Shown in pieces: positions 42,945-51,928 of a stretch of 64,000 nucleotides of DNA; the stretch's first letter is position 1; each line of letters opens with the position of its first letter. Source of the DNA: Planctomycetaceae bacterium (lineage in GTDB: Bacteria > Planctomycetota > Phycisphaerae > Phycisphaerales > SM1A02); contig JAIXYQ010000006.1 of assembly GCA_027490145.1 (NCBI GenBank), forward strand, positions 124,001-188,000, read 5' to 3'. The translations under genes were made by a program, and so were the position numbers. Below the pieces are notes generated by a model that worked only from the letters and a program-made list of their open reading frames with translations, searched no databases and was not told the DNA's origin.

Positions 42945-43006
42945 CGCAAGGGCTCGGCACCGTGCCGGGCACGGACAGGGACGATCGGAACCTTGCCGAG
43001 GTTCGC

Positions 43007-43035
43007 TTGACGTGGCATCCCCGCCCGCCGATGCT
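43007..43035 (+). promoter_or_regulatory. Leaderless promoter of the second ABC-2 permease
   Basis: TTGACG (43007-43012), a 17-base spacer and GATGCT (43030-43035) are followed, 6 bases later, by the ATG at 43042. This is the most complete -35/-10 pair among the leaderless candidates. Confidence 0.65.
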
Positions 43036-43041
43036 TCCCCC

Positions 43042-44040
43042 ATGGGCCTTCTCGAGCAGCTCCTTGCCATCGCCCGCAACACCTTCCTCGAGTCGATCCG
43101 CCAACCCGTGGCGCTGGTGATCACCGTGGTCGCCGGCCTGCTGGTGGTCATGGCCAATCCGTTCTCGGCCTACACCATGATGGATGACGACCGGATGTTC
43201 CTCGACATGAGCCTGTCGACGGTCTTCCTCGCGGGCGCCCTGCTGGCCGCGATGCTCGCGACCAACGTCGTCTCGCGCGAGATCGAGAACCGCACCGCAC
43301 TGACGGTGATCTCGAAACCCGTGGCGCGTGCCAGCGTGGTGCTGGGCAAGTACCTCGGCGCGGTGGCCGCGCTGCTGGCGTGCATGCTGGCACTCATGCT
43401 CGTGCTGGCGCTCGTCGAGCTGCACGGCGTGCAGCAGACCGTCCGCACCCCGTACCACCTGCCGGTGATCGCCTTCGGCAGCGCAGCCATCATCCTTGCC
43501 TTCGGCGTCGCCACGTGGTGCAACTACTTCTACGCCTCGAGCTTCGCGGCCGTCTTCATCATGTCGGCCTCGCCGCTGCTGCTCGTGGCGTATGTCCTGT
43601 CGCTGCTGTTCGACACCGGCTTCGCGCCCCACTCGATCGCCACCGAGTTCCGCCCCGAGGTCTGGAAGGCCGGCCTGCTCATGGCGCTGGGCGTGGCCGT
43701 GCTCTGCGCCGTGGCCGTCGCCGTCAGCACTCGGCTCGGCCAGGTCCTGACGGTGAGCGTGACCGTCGGCACGCTGCTGGTTGGACTCCTGAGCGACTGG
43801 TTCTTCGGCCGCACGGTGGCAGCAGGTGCGGAGAAGTCGGGCGAGGCCGCCTACTGGGCGAGCAAGACCGCCTGGGGCATCGTGCCCAACTTCCAGGTCT
43901 TCTGGGTCACCGATGCCGTCAATCAGGGCGTCGCGATCCCGGGCAACTACCTCGGGTTGACCGCGCTGTATGCGGCGTGCTTCGTGGCTGCGGCGTTGGC
44001 GATCGGCGTGGCGCTCTTCCAGCGCCGCGAGGTCGGCTGA
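43042..44040 (+). CDS. ABC-2-type exporter permease (second)
   Basis: This 332-residue membrane protein has about six to seven hydrophobic segments. EIENRTALTVISKPVARASV in the first cytoplasmic loop parallels RDRQIWQLLTKPVSRAQYML of the permease at 35056-37083, including LGKYLG. No ATPase gene is adjacent, so I infer that it uses the ATPase at 37083-38363, either as a heterodimer partner or as a separate exporter. The start at 43042 is decided by a promoter 6 bases upstream; an in-frame extension to 42907 would cross it. Confidence 0.82.
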   Translation: MGLLEQLLAIARNTFLESIRQPVALVITVVAGLLVVMANPFSAYTMMDDDRMFLDMSLSTVFLAGALLAAMLATNVVSREIENRTALTVISKPVARASVVLGKYLGAVAALLACMLALMLVLALVELHGVQQTVRTPYHLPVIAFGSAAIILAFGVATWCNYFYASSFAAVFIMSASPLLLVAYVLSLLFDTGFAPHSIATEFRPEVWKAGLLMALGVAVLCAVAVAVSTRLGQVLTVSVTVGTLLVGLLSDWFFGRTVAAGAEKSGEAAYWASKTAWGIVPNFQVFWVTDAVNQGVAIPGNYLGLTALYAACFVAAALAIGVALFQRREVG

Positions 44041-44094
44041 GCCCGGGGACCGCAGCACCGGCGCGGGGCCGCCCTTGCGGCGCCTGCCGGACCA

Positions 44095-44718
44095 TCAATC
44101 CCAGCGCTCGACCTGTCGTTGCACCGCCGGTCGCCCCAGGAACAGCAGCACGCCAAACGGCACCAGCGAGACGGCGATCGAGCCGCCCACCTGGCTGATC
44201 AGCGTCATCCGACGGTTCGCGGCGGGATCGAAGTCACCGAGCATCTCGCGCATGCGCGGGTCATTCGAGGCCGCCACCTGCCACTCATGGGCGAGTCGGT
44301 TGTACTCGACCTGGGTCGGCAGCAGCACCCACGAGACCACCAGCGACACCGCCGCCAGCACCAGCCGAATGACCGCCCAACGCTGCACGCGGGCGATGCC
44401 GACGCGACGCTGCGACACCACACCGAGGCCGCCCACGCCCAGGAGCACGCCGAGCCCCAGCGACAGCACGCCACCAGTCACCACGAAGGCCAGCAGCACG
44501 AGCGGCATGCGCGGCGGCTCCCCGCCGGGCGCGGCCAACTTCATCAACATCGGAGCTGCCAAGGCGACACCGACGGCGAGCACCATGAGCAACGAACCGA
44601 GCACCGCGTAGGCGAGCAGCGTGATCCCGAGGGGCATGGCCCACTTCGCCAAGGGTGCGGGCACATCCTCGGCCGTGAGCGGCCGGTCACCGCGGGGCGG
44701 CGTGGGAGCGTCGAGCAC
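44095..44718 (-). CDS. Membrane protein of unknown function
   Basis: This 207-residue protein has about four hydrophobic segments: about 31-60, 70-100, 113-135 and 172-200. It starts 2 bases after the stop of the ClpP-like gene, so it belongs to the same transcript as the pair of secreted ClpP/NfeD-like proteins. I do not recognise a family; there is no catalytic motif or cysteine pair. Some NfeD-type proteases carry a membrane domain in the same polypeptide, so a role as a membrane partner is conceivable, but that is speculation. Confidence 0.7.
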   Translation of the reverse strand: MLDAPTPPRGDRPLTAEDVPAPLAKWAMPLGITLLAYAVLGSLLMVLAVGVALAAPMLMKLAAPGGEPPRMPLVLLAFVVTGGVLSLGLGVLLGVGGLGVVSQRRVGIARVQRWAVIRLVLAAVSLVVSWVLLPTQVEYNRLAHEWQVAASNDPRMREMLGDFDPAANRRMTLISQVGGSIAVSLVPFGVLLFLGRPAVQRQVERWD

Positions 44719-44720
44719 GG

Positions 44721-45839
44721 TCAGTTGCCGGCGCCGTCGCGCTGCTTGCGGGCCTGCTGTTGCTGGTACTTCAACTGTTCGAGCTGCTGCTCAAGCTGCT
44801 CAGGCTCAGGCACCTGCATCTCGTAACGCAACATCTCGGGGGCCTTCTTCCACCACTCGAGGAGCTTCTTGATCGCGTCGATGCGCTTGCCCAGGACGAC
44901 CATGCCGTCTCCGGTACCGGTGCCACCGAGCTGGTACTGGCGGAAGAGCTCAGGCACTTCCTTCTCGCACTGCTCGCAGGTGCGCTTCCACTTCTCGAAG
45001 ACCTTGTTGCCCGCCTCACTGACCTCGTACTGGCCTTCGGGAACTCCCATCGCCGCGAGCAGGTCGTCCAGGGTGTCGGCGGTGCCGCTGCTGAACTTGC
45101 ACTTCAGCGCGTTCGACGCATTGAAGGTGAGGTTTTCCTTGGCATTGCTGAGCTCGTGCTCACCCTCGAGGGTGTCATAGAAGGTGACCTTGCCGGTGTC
45201 GGGGTCGACGTCGTACGAGAGCAGGTCCTCGGCGTGGACCATGGCACGTCCGACGTAGCCGCTGCGGCCGCCCATCTCGCAGGTGCGTGCGACGGCGTCC
45301 TCCCACTCCTGCGCCCCCTGCTCCACCCAGCCCTGGCCGGCGATGCGGGTGATGGAGCCCATGGAGCCGGTCTTCATGAAGTAGATCTCGGGGGCGTACA
45401 TTGCGGTGAACGCGCCGCCGGAGATCGCCTTCTCGATCCATGCCACCAACCGATGGCCACCATCGCGGATGCCCATGAGGGCGGCCTGGATCTCGGGAGT
45501 TTCCAGCACAAGGCCACCGTTGGAATTGATCTTGATGATCACGATCTGACCCGGTCCGGCCGCGTTGGCCATGTCCTTGATCGTGTGCATGTCCTTGGCG
45601 CGAAGCTGGATGCCGACCGTGCCCTCGAGCGGAAGGATGAAGATCTGCTTCTTGTCCTCGGCGTCGTCGGCAGCCTTGCCGCCGGATGGTGCAGCGACCT
45701 TGGTCGTGGCCTTCGCAGAGGACTTGGCCGGCGCAGGCGGCTTGGTCGACGGGCTGGTCGACTGGGCGAGGACGGTCTGGGCGGGTGCCATCGCGATCAG
45801 CGAGGCGAGGAGCGTGGCGACGGTGGTCATCTGGGTCAT
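44721..45839 (-). CDS. Secreted ClpP/NfeD-like protein (serine retained, lysine not evident)
   Basis: This 372-residue protein has a signal peptide (about residues 1-25), a Lys/Pro/Ala-rich linker, and a crotonase/ClpP-like domain as in the NfeD 1510-N protease. IVIIKINSNGGLVLETPE matches the D-T-P-G-G strand, and EKAISGGAFTAMYAPEIYF matches A-S-A-G with the nucleophile. The serine is kept, but the region that supplies Lys138 in the archaeal protease (here ARTCEMGGRSGYVGRAM) has no lysine. It may work as a protease with other residues or as a binding protein. The C-terminal Gln-rich stretch is probably helical. It follows a homologue 75 bases upstream. Confidence 0.75.
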   Translation of the reverse strand: MTQMTTVATLLASLIAMAPAQTVLAQSTSPSTKPPAPAKSSAKATTKVAAPSGGKAADDAEDKKQIFILPLEGTVGIQLRAKDMHTIKDMANAAGPGQIVIIKINSNGGLVLETPEIQAALMGIRDGGHRLVAWIEKAISGGAFTAMYAPEIYFMKTGSMGSITRIAGQGWVEQGAQEWEDAVARTCEMGGRSGYVGRAMVHAEDLLSYDVDPDTGKVTFYDTLEGEHELSNAKENLTFNASNALKCKFSSGTADTLDDLLAAMGVPEGQYEVSEAGNKVFEKWKRTCEQCEKEVPELFRQYQLGGTGTGDGMVVLGKRIDAIKKLLEWWKKAPEMLRYEMQVPEPEQLEQQLEQLKYQQQQARKQRDGAGN

Positions 45840-45914
45840 GTGGGTGTCTGCCTGGTCAATGGTGATCGTTGGGTGGACGACGGCGAAGTGCAGCAGGTCG
45901 CAACCGGGGCCGGC

Positions 45915-47180
45915 TCAGCCGCCGCCGGGTCCGCCAGGCGAACCGAAGCCGCGGCCACCGCGGCCGCCGCCGGTGCCCGAGCCGCCTTGGCTGTCCTTTT
46001 TCGCCTTGTTGCGGGCGATCTGCTCCTGCTTCCAACGCTCGATCTGGTCCTTGAGCTGGTTCAAGTCGGGGTGACGGGTCATGCGCCACTTCGTGTAGGC
46101 GGCGTTGTTCTTCTCGAGCAGTTCGACGATCTTCTCGTAGTTGCGCTTGGCCAGGTCGGTGTACTTGCCGGCATCGAGCTGGAGCTTCGAGCGCGACTCC
46201 TGCCAGAGCTCCTCCGCCTGCTCGAAGGCGCGGTTCCATGCCTTGGTCCAGTCGGTGCTGATCTTCTCGCCGGCGCCCATCGAGGGCTCCTGCTCGCTCG
46301 GCACCACCTGAAACTCGCGGAAACCGCGCAGAAACATCAGCTCGCCCAGGTCGCTTGCGCTTCCATCGGCCAACCCGAGATCCTCGGCGGTCTCGGCGTC
46401 GAAGGCTGCAAAGCCCTTCTCGCTGCCGTCGACGACCCACGTGCCGTCGGCATCCTGCGACCAGACCAGGTCGCGGCCCTTCCACGAGGCGCTGAGCTTG
46501 AGCTCGGGACGCATCATGGCTCGCCCGATCATGATGTCGTAGCCGCCGACCTCGAAGAAGCCGTTGGCGATCGCCACGACCGCCTCGCGGAACTTCGCGA
46601 GCACCTGTGGATCCTCGACGCCGTAGCGCTCGGCAATGCGACCGAGGCCATCGAGCCGCGCACCCGGCTTCATGTACATGTCCTCGAACGCGAACGCGAG
46701 CAAGGTGCTGAAGCCCCACGAATCCTGCACCCACATCAGGGTCGGCGTGCCGCGGAGTTCCTCGTCGAGCAACTTCAGCATGCGTCGCTGCGAGTCGTCC
46801 TCGAAGACCCCCGTGCCGTCCTCGTTGCGCTCGGCGGTATAGAAGCCTTCCTTCAGGTCCTGGCTGTCGAGCGTGAACACGACCAGGTCGGGCTTCTTGA
46901 ACTTGATGTCGTCGACGAACTTCTGGCAGAGCTCGGGGTGGATGTCGAGGCCCCAGATGCCCTTGAACGGCGCGACGTAGACGCGCGGTCCGGCTGGCGC
47001 CTCGGGCGCGGTGGCTTCAGCAGGCTTGGCCGCCGCCTTGCCCGGCGTGGTGCCCTTGGTCGCTGCGGGCTTGGTCGCAGCTGGCTTCGTGGCCGGCTTG
47101 GTCGTGTCCTTCTTGGGCGGGGCCTGGAAGGCAAGCAGAGGCAGGGCGAGTACGGCAAGCGTCAGGGCGAGTCGGCGCAT
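45915..47180 (-). CDS. Secreted ClpP/NfeD-like paralogue, probably a pseudoenzyme
   Basis: This 421-residue protein has a signal peptide (MRRLALTLAVLALPLLAF), a linker with KPATKPAATKPAATK repeats, and a domain that parallels its neighbour: APFKGIWGLDIHPELCQKF, PDLVVFTLDSQDL and FEDMYMKPGARLDGLGR. At the serine position the aligned segment reads DSWGFSTL, with Trp where the nucleophile would be and Ser one residue earlier, so activity is doubtful. The C terminus is a Gly-rich tail. The start at 47180 is chosen because TAGTAT lies 7 bases upstream; the ATG at 47189 overlaps that box. Confidence 0.72.
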   Translation of the reverse strand: MRRLALTLAVLALPLLAFQAPPKKDTTKPATKPAATKPAATKGTTPGKAAAKPAEATAPEAPAGPRVYVAPFKGIWGLDIHPELCQKFVDDIKFKKPDLVVFTLDSQDLKEGFYTAERNEDGTGVFEDDSQRRMLKLLDEELRGTPTLMWVQDSWGFSTLLAFAFEDMYMKPGARLDGLGRIAERYGVEDPQVLAKFREAVVAIANGFFEVGGYDIMIGRAMMRPELKLSASWKGRDLVWSQDADGTWVVDGSEKGFAAFDAETAEDLGLADGSASDLGELMFLRGFREFQVVPSEQEPSMGAGEKISTDWTKAWNRAFEQAEELWQESRSKLQLDAGKYTDLAKRNYEKIVELLEKNNAAYTKWRMTRHPDLNQLKDQIERWKQEQIARNKAKKDSQGGSGTGGGRGGRGFGSPGGPGGG

Positions 47181-47187
47181 GAGCGCC

Positions 47188-47193
47188 ATACTA
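47188..47193 (-). promoter_or_regulatory. -10 box of a leaderless promoter
   Basis: TAGTAT on the minus strand ends 7 bases before the ATG at 47180. It overlaps the alternative ATG at 47189, which argues that the second ATG is used. Confidence 0.55.
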
Positions 47194-47231
47194 GCGAGGC
47201 TCCCCCGCTGTTCACCCCGTCCTGCATCGAA

Positions 47232-48446
47232 TCAGGGCTGGCTTCGGGCCCAGGCGACCGCCTGAGCAAGCGCCGAACCGGCATCGCCGACCGAGCCTTC
47301 GAGTTGCGCGCGGTAGACCCGGTCCAGGATCACCCCCATGCCGGGGCCCGGTCGCAGTCCGGCCGCGATCAGGTCCCCGCCGGTGACCCAGCGGGCGGGA
47401 GCCAACCCACCAACGGCGGCCAGGTATGGCGCCATCCATGCACGGATCTGCTGGGCCCGCCCGGGCGACTCGACCCCCACGATCTCGAGTGCGGATGGAG
47501 TCAGCGGCGAGGCCAGGGTGAGCCGACGATCCGCAACGGCGGCTTCGGTGAACCCAGCATCCATCCACGCCGCGAGTCCACAGGTCGACTCAAGATCGCT
47601 CGCCTCGCGGTTGCTCAGCATCAGGGCCTCGACCCATTGACCTGCTCCGCCCCCGCGATCCGCGCGGTCACGCCGCCACGCAGCCAGCAACGCTCCCACG
47701 GGCCGGCCATGCTCCATGGCCCCCAACCGGATCAAGGGCCCAGCGGTGTGCGGCTCTGCGAACACCGCCGCATCGAGCCCGAGCGACTCGACGAGCCCGG
47801 CACCGGCGACCCGGCGCGGATGCTCGACGATCTTGCGGATCTCGATGCCGATGCGCTCACGGCTCACGCCGGCGAGTTCGGCCGCGTGCGCACGGATCGC
47901 GTCGGCGGTCACCGGCTCGATCGAGAGGTCGAAGCGGGCGGCGAAGCGGGCGGCGCGGAGCATGCGCAACCGATCCTCGCGGATGCGTTCGTGCGCGGAG
48001 CCGATCGCCCTGAGCACGCGGGCCGCCAGGTCAGCCTTGCCCCCGACGAAGTCGATGACCTCGCCGCTCCCGGGGTCCATGAAGAGCCCGTTGACCGTGA
48101 AGTCGCGTCGCAGCGCGTCTTCCTCCGGCGTGGCGAAGCGGATCGAATCGGGTCGTCGGCTGTCGGTGTAAGGCCCATCGGCGCGGAAGGTGGCCACTTC
48201 GACCACCACGCCGCCCGTGCGCACCAGCATGACCCCGAAGGACTCGCCGACGCCCTTGGCACCCTTGAAGAGCGCCGTGATCTCGTCGGGCTTGGCGCTC
48301 GTGGCGACGTCGAAGTCGGCGGGCTCGAGCCCCAGCAGCCGATCGCGCACACAGCCTCCGGCGAAGTACGCCGTATGCCCTGCATCGCGCAGCCGCAGCG
48401 CGATCGACCGCGCGGCATCGTGCGGCGACAGGTGTGTGTGGCTCAT
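47232..48446 (-). CDS. cca: CCA tRNA nucleotidyltransferase / poly(A) polymerase family
   Basis: This 404-residue enzyme adds CCA to tRNA 3' ends, which is needed because neither tRNA gene here encodes it. The nucleotidyltransferase motif AGGCVRDRLLG lies at about residues 29-39, then DFDVATSA with the catalytic Asp pair and RRDFTVNGLFMDP. The RNA-binding and neck region follow (EDRLRMLRAARFAARF). Length is normal. Poly(A) polymerase activity cannot be excluded by sequence. It overlaps plsC by 4 bases at the end of a four-gene operon. Confidence 0.92.
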   Translation of the reverse strand: MSHTHLSPHDAARSIALRLRDAGHTAYFAGGCVRDRLLGLEPADFDVATSAKPDEITALFKGAKGVGESFGVMLVRTGGVVVEVATFRADGPYTDSRRPDSIRFATPEEDALRRDFTVNGLFMDPGSGEVIDFVGGKADLAARVLRAIGSAHERIREDRLRMLRAARFAARFDLSIEPVTADAIRAHAAELAGVSRERIGIEIRKIVEHPRRVAGAGLVESLGLDAAVFAEPHTAGPLIRLGAMEHGRPVGALLAAWRRDRADRGGGAGQWVEALMLSNREASDLESTCGLAAWMDAGFTEAAVADRRLTLASPLTPSALEIVGVESPGRAQQIRAWMAPYLAAVGGLAPARWVTGGDLIAAGLRPGPGMGVILDRVYRAQLEGSVGDAGSALAQAVAWARSQP

Positions 48447-49129
48447 GCGCCGTTGCGCCCCATGCGTGATCGGAGCTCCTGCTGCAGCGCGCCGATGCGA
48501 CGCTGCAGGTCGAGCATCCCGGCCGTGGGGTCCTTGAAGAGTTCGGCGACCTCATCCGCCGGGATGAGCGGTCCCGCAAGGCAGCCGATGCGACGGAACG
48601 GGCGCGGCAGCAGGCGGCCCTTCGGCCAGGCCTCGAAGGTCCCTTCGATGGCCATGGGCAGGATCGGCACCGCGGCCTTGCGGATCATGATCGAGACGCC
48701 GCGCTTGAACTCCTTCAGTTCACCGTCCTCCGATCGCGTGCCCTCGGGGAAGACGAGCACCACGCGACCGGCCTTGAGCTCGTCGATTCCCGCGCGCATC
48801 GCCGCCGCATCGGCACCATCGCGGTTGATCGGGATCGTGCCGAGGCTCCGGATCAGCCAGCCGAACGGGCCGACGAACAGGCTCGCGCGGCCGATCGGCG
48901 AGAACGGGCGCTCGGCGAGGAACGTGCCGCAGACCGGCGGGTCGTAGTAACTGCAGTGGTTGCAGACCGCGAGGAACGCCCCGGTCCGCGGCAGGTTGCG
49001 TCGACCGAGGTAGAGGCGCCCGTGGAACAGCAGGAAGAAGGCCTCCACGGTCAGCGTGACGAGGTCGAACCAGATCGACTGCACCACACCACGACCGGGA
49101 CAGCGCCGGGCGAACTGCGTCAGGCGCAC
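48443..49129 (-). CDS. plsC: 1-acyl-sn-glycerol-3-phosphate acyltransferase
   Basis: This 228-residue membrane-associated enzyme acylates lysophosphatidate in phospholipid synthesis. It has the H-x4-D catalytic motif NHCSYYDPP and, later, FPEGTRS for glycerol phosphate binding. The motif PINRDG is also present. A hydrophobic segment near residues 25-40 probably anchors it. Its first 10 bases overlap the cmk stop region and its end overlaps cca by 4 bases, so the set is translated together. Confidence 0.9.
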   Translation of the reverse strand: MRLTQFARRCPGRGVVQSIWFDLVTLTVEAFFLLFHGRLYLGRRNLPRTGAFLAVCNHCSYYDPPVCGTFLAERPFSPIGRASLFVGPFGWLIRSLGTIPINRDGADAAAMRAGIDELKAGRVVLVFPEGTRSEDGELKEFKRGVSIMIRKAAVPILPMAIEGTFEAWPKGRLLPRPFRRIGCLAGPLIPADEVAELFKDPTAGMLDLQRRIGALQQELRSRMGRNGA

Positions 49130-49842
49130 GGAGCCGCCCCCTGGGCGTGCCGTTGCTGGAGCGTGTGGCCGACCATGGCGCGCACGATCGACTCGAGCCG
49201 TTCGACCACCTGGCCCTGCGTGATGTCGCTGGTATCGACCACCTTCGCGCCCTCGGGGCAGCGCAGCGGACCGGTCGCGCGCCCGGCGTCGAGCGCATCG
49301 CGTCGGACGATCGCCGCGAGGATCGCCGCCTCGTCGACGCGCTCACCGCTGGCTGCGAGCTGCTCGCACCGACGGCGCGCGCGCACGTCCGGGCGTGCGT
49401 CGAGGTAGATGCGCACCGGCGCATGCGGGAAGACCACGCTGCCCTGGTCGCGGCCTTCGGTCACGAGCCACGGGTGGGCCGTGGCGATGCGGCGCTGGGC
49501 GAGCACCAGGCGCTCGCGCACCGCACGGTGCGCCGCGACGTGCGAGACGTGCTCGGTGACGCCCTGCGAGCGGATCGCCGTGCTGACATCGCGGCCATCC
49601 AGGAGCACGCGCGGCGGATTGACGGAGAAATCGAAGTCCACGACGCAGTCGTGGGTCACGCGGTCGACCGCGTCGGCATCCTGCGTCGAGACCCCGTGCG
49701 ACAGGGCCCGCAGCGTGAGCGCGCGGTACATCGCACCCGTATCGAGCATGTCCAGGCCCAGCCGGGCGGCGAGCATCGACGCGACCGAACTCTTGCCGGT
49801 TCCGGCCGGGCCGTCGATCGTGATGACGACCCCGTCGATCAT
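49120..49842 (-). CDS. cmk: Cytidylate kinase
   Basis: This 240-residue kinase phosphorylates CMP and dCMP. It starts VITIDGPAGTGKSSVASML, with the P-loop at about residues 11-19, followed by LDTGAMYRALTLRAL, the CMP-binding segment FDFSVNPPRVLLDGRDV and TEGRDQGSVVFPHAP. The C-terminal 25 residues are a short extension. cmk-plsC pairing is common in bacteria. It overlaps the isomerase-like gene by 4 bases. Confidence 0.94.
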   Translation of the reverse strand: MIDGVVITIDGPAGTGKSSVASMLAARLGLDMLDTGAMYRALTLRALSHGVSTQDADAVDRVTHDCVVDFDFSVNPPRVLLDGRDVSTAIRSQGVTEHVSHVAAHRAVRERLVLAQRRIATAHPWLVTEGRDQGSVVFPHAPVRIYLDARPDVRARRRCEQLAASGERVDEAAILAAIVRRDALDAGRATGPLRCPEGAKVVDTSDITQGQVVERLESIVRAMVGHTLQQRHAQGAAPCA

Positions 49843-50684
49843 TCCTCGTCGCCCCCGACGGCGGCCACGGGATCGTCCTCCTCGTCATCGGCGTCCTTCT
49901 CCGCAAGGAGCTCCGTGAGCAGGGCGACGGCCTTCTCGATGGGCGCGACCGGATCGGCCGTACCCACGTAGTCGATGCAGAGCGTGTTGCCGTAGCCCAC
50001 GGACTGGATCGCGCTGATGGCATCGGCGAGGTCCCACTCCTTGTGGGTCCCGGCACGCGTGAAGGTCTTCACCGTGGCCTCGATGGCCGCGCTCGCGTAG
50101 GGCGCGACACGGCGCAGGGCGCCCTGGAGGTCGCCTGAACCGTGGGCGTAGGCAAAGCTCGGCAGCGCGCCGATCCGGAAGCCACCGACCTTCTTGATGA
50201 GTTCCGCGTAGTTGGCGGCCTCGGCCAGGACCGGATCCGAAGGACGCAGCAGCGTGTTCACGTCCATGCGCTCGATGCGCTGCATCGACTGCTTGATCGC
50301 CTTGCCGTACCGCTCGAGGGTGTCGACGGAACCGATCCCGGCCGGGGTCATGCCCACCGAGTTGCAGCCGAGCGACTGCGCGGCGCCGGCGAACGCGAAC
50401 AGGCGATCGCCGCAGGCGGCCGTGTCGCGAAGGAAGTCAAGCGGCTGGTCATCCACCAGCACCAGGATCGGGCAACCCGCCTTGTCGGCGCGGTCGCGGA
50501 GCCGTTCGAGGTCGGTCCGGGTCTTGCCGCGCAGCATCGCCGCGGGCAGGTTCATGCCGCGGAGACCCAGGTGCTCCGCGGCGAAACGCGGCACGTCAAG
50601 CAGGTCAGCCGGGGCGGGCCCCTTCTGCACCCTGCCCGGCGCGATGCAGGCAGCGTTGATCGTGAGGATGGTCTGGACGTGCAC
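49839..50684 (-). CDS. Sugar phosphate isomerase/epimerase-like protein (TIM barrel)
   Basis: This 281-residue protein looks like a xylose-isomerase-like TIM barrel: alternating strands and helices such as LAEHLGLRGMNLP, GCPILVLVDDQPLDF and NTLCIDYVGTADP. The usual metal-binding residues are not clear, and the N terminus (ILTINAACIAPG) is weak for the family, so the call is tentative. The C terminus is acidic (DADDEEDDP). The GTG at 50684 is preferred because a TAGACT box lies between it and a TTG at 50714. It is the first gene of the operon with cmk, plsC and cca. Confidence 0.6.
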   Translation of the reverse strand: MHVQTILTINAACIAPGRVQKGPAPADLLDVPRFAAEHLGLRGMNLPAAMLRGKTRTDLERLRDRADKAGCPILVLVDDQPLDFLRDTAACGDRLFAFAGAAQSLGCNSVGMTPAGIGSVDTLERYGKAIKQSMQRIERMDVNTLLRPSDPVLAEAANYAELIKKVGGFRIGALPSFAYAHGSGDLQGALRRVAPYASAAIEATVKTFTRAGTHKEWDLADAISAIQSVGYGNTLCIDYVGTADPVAPIEKAVALLTELLAEKDADDEEDDPVAAVGGDEE

Positions 50685-50704
50685 GGCTCGTGGATCCCGG
50701 CCGG

Positions 50705-50710
50705 AGTCTA
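50705..50710 (-). promoter_or_regulatory. -10 box of the isomerase-cmk-plsC-cca operon
   Basis: TAGACT on the minus strand, 20 bases before the GTG at 50684, predicts a leader of about 14 bases. It faces the gcvH promoter. Confidence 0.45.
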
Positions 50711-50724
50711 GCAAGGTGCCGCGC

Positions 50725-50730
50725 TATGCT
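50725..50730 (+). promoter_or_regulatory. -10 box of gcvH
   Basis: TATGCT predicts a start near 50737 and a 30-base leader containing AGGAG at 50757-50761, 5 bases before the ATG. Confidence 0.55.
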
Positions 50731-50766
50731 CCCTGTCCCACGTCCCACGAAGATCCAGGAGTCATC

Positions 50767-51124
50767 ATGTCCAGCCCATCGACCTGCCGTTACACCGACT
50801 CGCACGAATGGTTCCATGCCGAAGGCGACACCGTGACGGTGGGGATCACGCAGTTCGCGGCCAACGAATTGACCGACATCACCTACGTGGGCATGAAGCC
50901 CGCCGGCACCGCCGTCTCGAGCGGCGCGAGCCTGGGCGAGGTCGAGTCGGTCAAGACGACCAGCGACATCTACTCGGCCCTCTCCGGCACGATCATCGAG
51001 GTCAATGCCGCCGCCACGAGCGACCCGTCGCTGCTGAACTCGGATCCGTTCGGCAAGGGCTGGCTCGTGAAGCTCAAGGTGTCCGACACGTCGGCGCTGG
51101 ACCGTCTGATGGACAGCGCCACCT

Positions 51125-51150
<26 letters not shown>
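50767..51150 (+). CDS. gcvH: Glycine cleavage system H protein
   Basis: This 127-residue protein shuttles the aminomethyl group between the P, T and L proteins on a lipoyl arm. The lipoyl lysine is Lys63 in GEVESVKTTSDIYS, with the typical start YTDSHEWFHAEGD and end NSDPFGKGWLVKLK. Length and spacing are normal. gcvT and gcvP are not in the window. The ATG has AGGAG 5 bases upstream. The next gene, an ABC ATPase, starts 26 bases before its stop in another frame, or 16 bases after it if a later ATG is used. Confidence 0.96.

Positions 51151-51928
<778 letters not shown>

Noticed and set aside
44760-48947. 1395-codon plus-strand frame
   Set aside because: It runs antisense to four minus-strand genes, including cca, and has no recognisable domain.
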